A stretch of DNA of 64,000 bases from Membranipora membranacea (lineage: Eukaryota > Bryozoa > Gymnolaemata > Cheilostomatida > Membraniporidae), in NCBI GenBank assembly GCA_914767715.1, contig OU612069.1, positions 15,371,387 to 15,435,386 on the forward strand, given 5' to 3'. The translations under genes and the position numbers were made by a program. Positions 32,580-44,900 of this stretch are shown piece after piece. The notes under the pieces were generated by a model that was given only the letters and a program-made list of their open reading frames with translations, had not been told where the DNA came from and ran no database searches. The first letter of the stretch is position 1. The number at the start of each line of letters is the position of its first letter.

Positions 32580-35500
32580 TTGATCAGCTCCCCACTTAGA
32601 TTATCCAATTGCATCTTAGGAACATTTATTATAATTCACAGATACCTGGTTTGTGTGTGTGGGTTGTTGGACTTTAATTGTGTGTATTTTAACAGCAAAT
32701 GTACAACACACAATATGGTGGACAAAAGTCTGAGGGGCTCAGACTAACATCTTAAGTGTTCATGTTTAAAACCCCATGACTATCGGGAATAGAATGTTTC
32801 AGAGTTGTCTTCCTAGAACTTTCCCCGACAAAAGAGTAGACAACTCATTATTTTGGTTTGCTTGTATTAGGGTGTTTGTCCCAAACTCCCTGCTTGTATC
32901 TTTGTCTGGGGAATTAGGAACAGAACTCCCTGCTAAGTCTGCGATATAAATACTGAGAATTATATACTTACTGACAAAATAGCTGTATATGAGAAGCTTG
33001 TTTTCTTAACTATGTGAACAATTTTGTCTTTGTCATTTAATTTGGTGAGGTGTGTTTCGTATTTTTGCGGTGCCAAAAGTGAATACATTTTAATTGTACA
33101 AATATGTTCGCATTATATTCAACTTGTTTGTTATAAATAGAAATAATTAGTAAGCAACAATCCCAAATCTTCGGTTTTTATCTCTTCAAGTACAAGTAGC
33201 TTGTCATAATTAGGAGTTGTGTTTCCTTGCCATATTCAATAATTGTAATTCTGACTGACACCTATCCATCCCAGTCATCGATAATGATTACAGAGCTTGA
33301 CCTTACTAATCTAGCATCTTTTACAGCTTAGCGAAGCCACATAAAGTACATAACATTGTGAGAATTAGATTATATGCTGTCTCTACAAACAGTCAGCATA
33401 TATAAATATACTTGTTGTTGCTAATAATGAGAGCTTCTGAGAAAATCAATATCAACATTTACATAAACACCTCAGTAGTAATGGGTTACTTAGCCTCGGT
33501 ACCACAATTTTCTCCACATCTATTATTTTTAAAGCCCAATATGGGAGTAAGATAAGTGCGGATTAACCTAATTCAAATGCTTAGCATATTGAAATTATGG
33601 AATTGTTTGAAAAGAGGTCCCCGCAAAGCTTGGGGGATTATGTTACCCATTTCATGAATTACTTTGAACCCCCAAGCTACTAGATTTTTGTAAATCTGGA
33701 AAATGAAATCAGAATGATTTTGTGGTTGAAATTTCACAAATTATTAGCAGCTTTGGTCAGTTTGTAGGGCAAAACATCACAACACAAGATGGCTAGTTGA
33801 TTAACATAACAGACCCCCTACATACAAACTCTCCCCAACTACATGTTCTGTAAATGAGTGTTGAATTTCTAGACTTTGCTATTTGGTGAAAAACTCCTAT
33901 CTTGCGATTGTGCTGCTCAGATGTTTTTCAACAGTTATAATCAAGCAAGGGTGAAAATTATATAAATCACAGGTGCTTAGTCGATATGAGACAGTATGCA
34001 ACAGGGTATTTGTTGAGGATTGAACGCATGCATAAGAAATTTTGGCCTCACAACTTTGCTCACATATTTTTAAGTATCCCTATATCTTAACTTTTTCAAT
34101 GAATTTGAAACAAAACAAAAAACAAAAGTTATTAGATAGTGGAGGGATGTGGTGCGCCTAAACATTTGGACAGGTTTACCACAGTGTCTGGAGAATGGTC
34201 TGCATGCAGTGGGACAGGAATGTATTAGATATTCGATAGTGGAAGAGAGTGATGCATATAAATTTGGATAGCTATCTATGCCACAGCGTCCAAAGGATGC
34301 ATTAATGCGCCGGGACCAGGTTGATAGTAATGGGATGTGACGCGCCGCTAATACACTTGTGTAGTGGGAAAGGTATGCGATTTTGGTGGGAAGTGGGCTG
34401 TAAGGAATCATGTTGCATATATTGTTTTAGAGCATCTGGTTGCACTCAATCATGCAGGTTTGTGCATTTTTGAGAAACAATAAACATCTTTGGAATTCTT
34501 ATAGTAGATGTCAAAAATATGTCAATTTTCTCTTATCATTACAATGTTTGAATATTTTATCATTTGTTTTGGCAGTGAAGTGTATCATTATGCTAAATTT
34601 CCTAATGATTTCTCATAGGTTTTGTGATAGTCCCCACCTTAAACTAATTGCCTTTTTAGCCTGTTGTCCCCTTTGACATTCATCCAGTTAAAATTACAAA
34701 TTTTCACCAAATTTTCTTCAATGTCTTGGAATGATAGTTTTTTGCATCAGTTTACACTTAGACCTACAGCTGGTTTTGCAACGCTCAGCATATTAACTTG
34801 GTGCGCTTTTGGGGCCAGAGTTAGTTTCAACCTCCAAACACTTGCCCTGGCCCGGCCCCTATCCCCTAGCCACTAGTTAATTCCCAAGTTCTTTTGTGCG
34901 CTAGGTCATCCAGGTGTTTTTAAATTTCAAGATTATCATCCCTATAATTAAATTGGCAATGTTGTGACAAGATAATTTCAAAATGTAACAATACAGCATA
35001 TAAATTTACCAATCACTTTTTTTTTCACAAATCATTTTTGACAGCCAGTTTATACAAATGCGATATCTGTGAATTCCACACATCAAAATAACCTATACAT
35101 TGAGATAAATGGACATTAAACATGTTCTATTGCTCAACTTAAATGTTTGAACTCTGTGAATTCAAACGAAATCTTAAAATTCCTAAATAATCACTTTCTC
35201 TCAAAGCATTAATATTGATTAATAATGATGAATGACTCTAATGTGCTAGCATTGGAACACAGGCTAGGTCTTTACTATGCTAATATTGCGTGCTTCATTT
35301 CACTACCCTGATTGTGTACTGTCATAGCACTGTTGACATCTAAGGGCAGGAGCTCTCTATCTTTGACAGCCAGTGCAAGTGCCCCTCACACTACACACCA
35401 TTTGTTACAAGCTACTACACACCACTGCACCACTACACACCACTATTCGGTGTGGATAATATCAAGCACTCAACTGTGTGCAGTCAATAGGCCGTAATTA

Positions 35501-38500
35501 GCGCTGAGAAATTCGTTTTCTTATTCACCGCTGAGTTATTTTGATACCTGCTCATTAAATCACCTTCTCACTTCATCGTAACACTTTGGATTAGTCGAGG
35601 CGACGGACTTTCTCTTCTGCCTGATAGCACTGCAGCACTGGATTACACTTAACAGAGCTGATATTAACCGAAAATTGGCTCGCTTGACAAGATTTAATTG
35701 AGCGGGAGTAACTGACCGCGAGTTCTGAGAGGGTATTGAATCTAGGACAGAGTAATTATTGGATTAAAACTCGATCAATCACCTGAAATTCATAGGTAAG
35801 TGCTCATATCGGAATATGGCTAATTTTATTTTCATCTTACTGCCTGAGTTGTTTAAATGCTTCTAAACACGATAGACATCATGTTGGTGGCTCTGGTGAG
35901 TATTTCTGTTGTATGGTACTGTTCAGGCTTGCTGTTGACAGCGTGGGGTACGTTATTTGTAAACGATAGACAGTCAAGATGCAACAAGGACCAAAAGAAC
36001 AACAGCTGAAGTATCATTCAGTTGGTAGCAGCTTGCGATGCTTTGAAGGGCTGCACTTGAGATGCTGCTACTCTTTTCCCTTCATTTTCGTCCTTCAGCA
36101 TCATTCTCAGCTCTCAGCCTGATTTTAGGTTAGCCCATGGTGCACAAAAAGATGGCGGTCCAACTCGCATCGATGAAACTTTCGATACAGGGGAATTTGC
36201 ACCCAGATTTTTGTCATGTTTTTGCTGGTTAGCCTTTATCAGCCTGTCGCTTGTTATGCTGATGAGCACCTGATTTATACAGGTGCCTGCAGGTGCTTGT
36301 TTGACTCATCAACCACTTGTCACTTGATATCAATACGTGACAATGGTAGAAATCACTTGCTACGCAATGTCAATGATTTATAATCTTTGGCTATGTATAG
36401 TACACATCCTGCTTGCAAGCTGCCTGTATTCTATGTTTGTATTTGTTTGGTTAGCCTAGGTCAAACTTTAATCTGTGCCATTTGCAGAATTGTATTTAGA
36501 TAGAGGTCTTTTGGAATGTTTGTATGGGGTTTTCATGTTGTGTAATTGCTATTCACAAGTAGTCTAGGTCTTTAGTTTAGTACCCTTTTATTCTCATGAT
36601 TATTTCTTGCCTACTTTGTACAATGTGAAATGACTCTAGAGACTGTGCAGTTTTAATCAGTTAGGACCATTGATAAATTTTTCTGCAATAGAGATTTGAG
36701 CCATTAATTTTCCCAGCCCTAAACTGGGATTCAGCTGGAGGTGTACAATAGCCAATGATTTAGTGGAATTTCATACATTGACACCATTGATGAACAACAC
36801 AGTTGTGGTTGCACATTGACAAATCACAAAGTAAGGATACATATTTGCCACCCAAAAGTCATAAGCCATAACATACATGTTTGAATTTTGTTCCGCCAAG
36901 TTTTTTTTGACAAGACATGTTTATGCTACAGCGAAGCTATATCATGTTACGTACATGATGGAATTTTGTTCCATCAAAATCTTATTTTAAACTTTGTGAA
37001 TCAACTACATTCCTCAAAACAACCGCCGTGAATATGAATTGTGATTTATATCTACATAAAAGGTTTACGGATTTAGACCTGTACCTGTTTGATTTAAGGT
37101 GTATATGTACCAACACCTTTAGCGAAGTTGAGAAAATAATGTTTTGGGATCCGGTATTTTAACAGCTCATCTCACCTCAACTATCCGGATGTATTATTAT
37201 ATCCTTTTGCTAGGAAGACCTATAACCTATCTGTCTATCTGAACATTTTTTGACTCGAGTGAAAGATCTATTCCAAACAACCAGTCTACCATCTTATGAT
37301 TTATCAGCAGGATCAAAGTCTCACTGATGTAGTTAAACAAAACATCCAATGGCTAATTTGGCGTCATTCAGATCTCAGAATAGATTGCCAAGGATTTCTA
37401 CGCTTTCAGCTTGACCGGCCCAGTAGCCCTAGAGTAATGTACAGCCATGATTAGGGGCCTACTGTAAGCATAGGAGCTAAGAGGCATTAAAGCATGAATG
37501 CATGTTATGCTAATCGAAAGACGCAAGTGAAACCTCCGAGTTTTATTTTGACTGGGACTACGTGATCTCCTATTGCCTACCGTATTCTATTTCTATTCTA
37601 ATTCAATTTTTTTATCTCAAATAGACAGGCAATTTTGCTCCCTGCTAGGCGCTGTCAATTAGAAACACATGCTCCTTTAATTGTCAGCATTAGGATGCTT
37701 AACAAAGCGTAAATGACATAATTTATGTAACTTTATACTTCTCTATCAGGACTCAAAATCAGGATTTGTAAACATAGCAATTGATTCTCTAGGCAAGTTT
37801 GACCTGATTTAACTCCCTGCTCAAACCCGCATCTGCAAGAGGGACTGGTTATACCTGCAAACTTTGTCCTCAGACTGATGCTGAGTTTGCACAAGGCGAC
37901 CAGTACATTGCGCTAACAACAGAGAATTTTTACCTTGAATGTTTTTATCGCCAAAAACATTCCCAGAAGATTCATGTGTGGGTGTCACTTTTCTCTTTTT
38001 GTATTCAGCTCAGCTACTTTTGGGATTTCGCTTTTCTCATAGTGCTCCTCTAATAGTTGCCTGCTAGTCAGCGGAACAGACTCTTCAAGTTTCAGCGAGT
38101 GGCTGGATGTGCTAGTCATAATTTTCATCCATTGGCTTCAGTGGAAGGAGGAAATAGATATACCCTAGGGTGCTTTTGGGGGAGAGAGAGATCGTTGAGC
38201 AATCCATCATGTGGCAGACTTTAGGCATTTCAATGGTTCAACTAGCTCGTTATAATACTCAGACCACTGCTGTTTCTCAGCAGTAATATCAAAGTATTTA
38301 TAATCTTTGGTAATAACACGTTCAATATTTACAGACTGACTTACAGGTGCTATTTTCTTAGCTTCTTGTGAAACACACAAGGAAAGGTTGTAGTGTTGGG
38401 ATGATGTTGACTTTGACTGACATTGATACACATATTTATACCAGGAAGCTGACTGGCATTTAAAACAGCAGGTCTGTCTGCTGTCTGCTCAGGGAGATTA

Positions 38501-38846
38501 TTCCGCTAACATTTAACTGCTTGGCAATTTATTGGAGTTGTTGCCCCATCATAGTACAATGTGAATTTGTTCGAGTATGAAAATATATTTTTAGTGTTCA
38601 CTCATTTTGTGGATTGTTTTCCTGCTGTCCTGGCCTATCTTTTTTTTTTTAAATCATACTGTAGATTTTCTTGAAACCTTATCAGCAAGGCCTAACCCTC
38701 GACCTGTTTCATTATCGGTTTTGATACTTCGGGTTCAGGTCTTATATGAGTTCTGCCATTTTTGATATGGTCAAGATTGCTCACATAGATAGTTACCCCG
38801 ATACCCAATTTTGAGTGTCTGACTAGAAATGCTTGTCGTTTTTTAG
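32580..38846. other. Intergenic region between PAM16 and the PLP/M6-like gene
   Basis: 6.3 kb without a recognisable protein-coding exon. A consensus donor (ATTCATAG|GTAAGTG, exon side ending 35795) could end a 5' untranslated exon that splices to the acceptor at 38845-38846 (TTTTTTAG|GCGCGC). The promoter would then be near 35.6 kb. A possible hAT-like fragment lies at 38207-38431. No canonical AATAAA close behind PAM16 was found. Confidence 0.35.
38207..38431 (-). pseudogene. Possible hAT-type transposase fragment
   Basis: A 74-codon open frame ends KQQWSEYYNELVEPLKCLK followed by SAT and a stop. This resembles the Trp...Leu..Leu.Pro....Thr helix seen in hAT/ZBED transposases. Only this short block is suggestive; there is no zinc finger or catalytic region nearby. 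Confidence 0.25.
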
Positions 38847-38916
38847 GCGCGCAATGATGCTGTAACTTCATGTTCGATGATCGTTACCGCTCTTTCCATT
38901 TCTATGAAAATCAAAA

Positions 38917-41900
38917 ATGGCCTCTTCTAGCTATAGAGACTTATGTAACGAGGAGTTCACCACCCGTCCTGTAATTTCCAGACCATTAGAGCTATCAGGA
39001 TCTTATTCTAAATTACCATACGCAGGTGAGTCAAGTAAAAAGATTCATGTTGTTGAATATTAATATCGATGTCGTATCACATGCAGCTATTAAATTAAAA
39101 TGAAATCTGAGACTTGCAGAGAAACTTTATTGATTTTAGAGGATAGTGAAATTGAAATTCAAGGTAAGTGAATGCAGCCAGATAGACCTGTAGTACCTGA
39201 ATATGTTTGATGCATGATGGGCATGTTACCAGTCAAGAGCCAACATACAGGCATACAAACCGATACCCAAAGCATGGTGACTATTTTGCACACCACACTT
39301 AAAAATTAATCTTGCAAGACAACTCCCAATGTATTTCACTGACATGATATTTTGAGCACTGCAAAGGTAGTGAGGGGGAGGGGTGGCAGTTAAGAATTAA
39401 GAATTCCCTGACATCCGCTGTCCGCAACATTTCCTATTATTACAAAGGAAGATGCAATTCACTGACGACTAAACTGGATGATCACATTTCGGTGCTATGG
39501 AACCTGCAGCATCATTGCAATCCTGATAAAATCATTCGTTTTTAGGCTTCAAAACAGATAATGCAAATGGCAGAATGAATTATTATCGTAAGTTACGAGT
39601 TGCTACTCTGACGAAATTAACACTATACATCACACTTTCCGCTATCGGTAACACCACAACGGCTTGTCTAGCGAGCCTGATCGCTGTAATTTAGATATGT
39701 AAGGGTAGTGATTGTGGGCGGGCTGATTGCTAGTTTCTATTTCTCACTAAACACCAATTGGAGTAGTTCAGTGAATATTCATTAATAAAAGGTAAACGGC
39801 ACACCAACCATAAATCTGTAACCCACATCACTGCATAAATAATCGTCATGGTAACAAGTCATGCCAAAAGGATTTTATTGGGAGGTTGCTACTAAACTGC
39901 AGAGAGTGGTATTTTATTGAATGTTTTTTGAGGTAGGAGTTGGAAACATTATTGTCAAATTATACACTTGGTTGAATTTGATTTCCACATGTATCCAAGT
40001 AATGAGATAAAAATGAAAAATAGCTCGAGGCTTTTTATCATACTCAGTGACATAGTGGTGGGACGCCGCACAATATTGGTCATAGTTTTGGGCGGATCCT
40101 GAGGCTATTTAGATAAGAGGTTCAGTTTTTGTGTGCGATGGTTTTCACATAATAATAGGGTTTGTTAGATCTCAGTGATCAGTCGGTTTTGTTGACACTC
40201 TGCCCTGTATACACTTGTGTACAGTGTGGCTAATTCACTGGCTTTGTTCATGGTTTACAAATCACACAAATAAAACTCTGATGATTCAGTATTTAGGCTG
40301 TATCATTAGGCACCGCTGTAGGATAAATAGAGGCTGAATAGCGAGGGATCACAGCAAAGTTTTATCTCAATAAGCGCACACTACTTCAAAGAAAAGTGAA
40401 GATAGCGGCTGGCTATTCACTATTCTCCTTGTTGATAGATGACTAACTGCTAGTACTACCAAAGATTATAAACATTCAGTCATTCAGTCAGTCATTGTTA
40501 CTACTGACTTTTGTGGCTGCTTGCAGGGTGCTAACTCACTAACCCACCTGGATTATCTATCGGTATAGCTGACGGCTTGTTGTGTTGGTATATATGTGTT
40601 TTTCACTTGGTGAGGGTTAAATCTAACTGCATGCATGCAGGTCGAGAACGCGGTATATTTTAGTCACGCTGACTCTAATCTTATTCTAACTACTGTCACG
40701 GTAGATGGTTCTCAGCAGGATTTATCTCAGGATTACCCGACTATGAGGATAAGGGATTGTGAGTATTTCAAAGTCTAACCCTCTGACCAAAACAGACCGA
40801 CATACTGATACAACCCGTTAATTTAGCGAAGGAGTTTCAGAAACTCTAACTGTAACGCCTTGATTAATCTATGGAGTTCGAGTCTCCAACTCCTGGACTT
40901 ATCATTAGTTTTCACCACTCAATCCCATGTTTGTATGACTGCCAAGTTTTCGCATACGACCTAAGCGACCTGACATACAACCTGTTAATTTAGCAGAAGA
41001 GTTAAAGCAACTCTAACTGCAGCATCTTGATTTATCCGAGGAGTGCGAGTCTCTAACTTCTTGATTTATCATACGCTTTCACCACTCGACCACCTGTTGG
41101 TATTTCTGCAGAGTTTACACATCTGACTCAAGCAAACCAACATAGAAACCTGTTAATGTATCAAAGGAGTTTGAGAGACTTCAATTGTAACTGTCACCTA
41201 AATGAACCAACACTGCAACCTGTTAATTTGTCCAACGAGTGAGTCTCGTAATTACTCCCTGATTTATCACCGTTGTGGTTTTATCATCAACTTTCACCAC
41301 TCAACCCCATGCGGCTATTTATATAATTAAACTTTCACTCTGATAGATGGAATTGACACCATCTTAGATATTGATAGAGATTGTGGTGTAACCCTTCTTT
41401 GATAACATTACACAATGCTGAAATGTGATATACCAGTACTCGTAGGTGATGAGCACTTTGACAGCTCAAACTCAATTTCACCAGACAGCAGGAAGCTTGA
41501 CATAATGACCTGATCTGACTTTTAAGGTCAATTCAGTCTGGTCTGAGAAGCCGAGTCTAGACGTTGGTAATGTTTGATTTTCCGAGCACTTGGTGAAAGT
41601 TCTAACAAATAAGACATCATGACATCATGGCGTCCACAAAAACTCCATCTGTGAAGATTCACACAATCAGCTGTTTCTAAGGGCTTACTATGTTTAACTG
41701 ACATATATGAATGGATTTCTGCAGATTTCTAGAAATTCACTCGAATCCTATGACGCCATGACATCATAATGTCTTAGAAAACTCTATTCGTCAAATTTCA
41801 TATGCATGACTGTTTTTGGGGGTTGACCATTTTCAACTGTCATATGCAAGGTTTTCTACAGATTTCTATAACTTCATGTCATGGTGTTCATATTGATAAC

Positions 41901-44900
41901 ACTCAGTCGGTCAGCGTGTCACTAAGTTACCGCACCAGTAGGAGAGGAAGAAGGGTTTCACTTAATCACACATTGCATCTCGACTAACCAGTGATTTGGT
42001 TGCAAATTTCAGGTTTCAATTCACCAACATGCTTTTTAAGTTTTTGCATTCTGCTGCTCACCTGGTCACATGTATGTAACCATCAATCAGTCATCTATAA
42101 AGATTATCTTCTGTGTGTAACGTAAGCTGCTTATAAACAACAAATCACTCATGCTAACACACTGGACTAACTAAGGTGGGGGACTTCTGCGGTGCACAAT
42201 TTCTCGCAGTAGTATACTGGTATCATGACATCAACAAGTAAATCAAGCGTGATCCAGTTTGCCTGCAATTAGGGTTTGGGCCACCATCAAAAGGCCGGCG
42301 GCATTCCAGTAGATTGGAAATGACCAGACTGCGAGCAAATTGGATCAAACTTTTTCTAATCGATAAGTAGAGTACAACATTGACAAGCAGTGAGGGGTTG
42401 GGAAGACAGCGCTGGGAAAACAGACAATTACTAGAAGGAAGTCATTGAATATATAGTCAAACCAATGAACTCCCTCTTCAGTTCTGAGTTCATAGGTCGA
42501 ACCATCATTAAAGTGCTCACTATTTATTACAATAAAATATTCATGAGAATAGGTTAATAGTCAGTAATTAAAGGTTTGATGTCTAGACATCAGGTCGTGA
42601 CAATGGTGAATGATTGTGAATCATCCATCAATTTCATCTTGTGTTTTTAGATGGAGATAGTCCATCCCCAGTGACAGATAACATACATCTACCACAAACT
42701 GTAGGCGACTACAATTCTCTACCTCCATCGCATGAGAGTGGGGGACACATACCATCTTCTCCCACAGGTAAGTGATATGATATATAACTCTATTTTTGAG
42801 CTGTTGTCGCTCTTGCCTTAGAGACAGTTTCTTGTTCTCATCACTGTAACCTTTTGCAATCGAATGAGATATTAAATTTAAAACCTAGTCTATTGTACAC
42901 ACCTTTCTTAGGCCCTAACATATAGGATAGGAAAACATCAATGAAGTTTGGATCTGATCTGAATTCTCCGGGGAACCCAGTTTTGGACTTTTTGTGTATC
43001 CTAGGTCTCGGTGACCTGAGATTTGCTGTCGTTAGGTGAGCCAGATTTGTACTCCATAAGCCTACCAAATTTACTGGGTACCATGGCGAGGCTTCTATAG
43101 CACTGAAGTTTCAATTATGATTTAATTGAAATAATCTCTGCCCCCTTCATACAGAGCTTATATCAATTAGGGATGGAAATTCATGTGCCACGCATGTCAG
43201 ATCACAATAAATGGTTAACCAATCATTCATGTGTTATGGAAATTACTTTCCAATGCAGTCTATGTTTAGCTGACCCGCTGCATTAAATTAGATTTCAAAA
43301 TTTATCTTAATGCATCATTCCCACGGCTGTGAATTTTTGAGGTCATGTATTGGGATGTCAACATCTGTAGACTCGGTAATGACAGTCTTTGTCTTTGTTA
43401 ATGGTAACTGTGAGGATACATGGTTAAAGTACATGGAGTGCGAATTCCTGAACAATGACAGACTTTGAATTCACCTGAAATGTTTTTTTGCCAAGCGGAC
43501 TGTTGAAATTGACTGGATGAGAGGAGAAGAGCCATGGTCTGTATCATAACCTGTATCATAACGAAAACTGTGCCACCAATATGTCTCATATACTGCTACT
43601 TAGATTAGCCTATTCCATTAATTCTGAAAAACAAGATAATCCATCGGGATTAAGATATTAATGTAGATGGAGTAGTATTTTCGAGAATAGGACTGTGCTT
43701 AAGTTAGACCCTGGCTTTGCTTCAGGTGACTTGCATGGTATTAACATGATCAAATCTTTGATCAGACAGAGATCATTTCATTATCGTTGTGTTTTAAACT
43801 GCTATTTGAGCTGATTTCCAACAATGCAACGAACAAAAATTGGAAGTTCCAGATGATCAAGACAAACTCTTATATCATATAAACTTGTTTTCTGTGGGAA
43901 TTACAGAAAATTGCATTGTGGGATTGTTGCTTAACACACTTTGAACATGTGTTGTTATGTTGCCTATGGTTAACTGTTTCCATTGTCTTACAGATACAGT
44001 TAACACAGTGATACACAACGCACAACCAGGAGGAGGAAGAGAGAGCCCACCGTACTCACCACACGAAGACGAGGACCGTGTGGACATGCACATAACCCGA
44101 CAAAGATCTCTCAACAACTTTGAACCAATGATACGCCCAGATGAGCCCACCTCTCCTCCCCCTGAAGGTTTGTAGGGTCTCAGGCTATATGTTATGGTTT
44201 TGTCGTTTGGCTGGTTAATCTAAAGTCAGTGTTGAATGGATAGCGTACTTGGAAACAGACATAGAGACATAAACAAAATTTTCCATACAAGGGCAACATT
44301 TTGGTTTTGAGACAGGAATTTCCATTTAGAGAGTGAAAGTTATTCATGTACATCAATACTTTGATGGGATTTCAAGTAGTACTGATATTGGTTGATATTT
44401 AATTCAAGGATGATATATTGAATATTAAATCACATTTGGTAATCAACTGTTATAGTATAGTGATAGAAATTTCTACTCAGAGATAAGATATCATCCAGTA
44501 GGAAGTGTGTGATGTACTGATATACTGTATGTTTATAGTTAGTATCAGATCTGTCTGTGCCCACATAACTCTGATCGAGGCTGATTTTTGTGTGCAAGAG
44601 TGCTGACTAGTGCTGTAATTGTCATTTTTATACTCCCTGAGATTCTGGTGTCAACAACCTCAATTCTGAAATTTACATGGCATGCTGCATCAGTTCACAG
44701 AGTAAAGATATATCCTTACTCTGTGATCAGTTGTTGATCAAATTTTTTGACTGACTTGAAGTGATTACTAAATTCACGCCCTCAGGGCAGAACATGTTTG
44801 TCTCAAGTGGATCGATATAACCTGATAGACTGCGGTTTCAAGTATTCCCAAATCACAGTGTTCCAGTCAATGAGCTAAAACATGGGTATTTATAGAATTA

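Noticed and set aside
35380-35450. Possible satellite (CACTACACACCA words)
   Set aside because: Only a few imperfect copies; simple low-complexity DNA.
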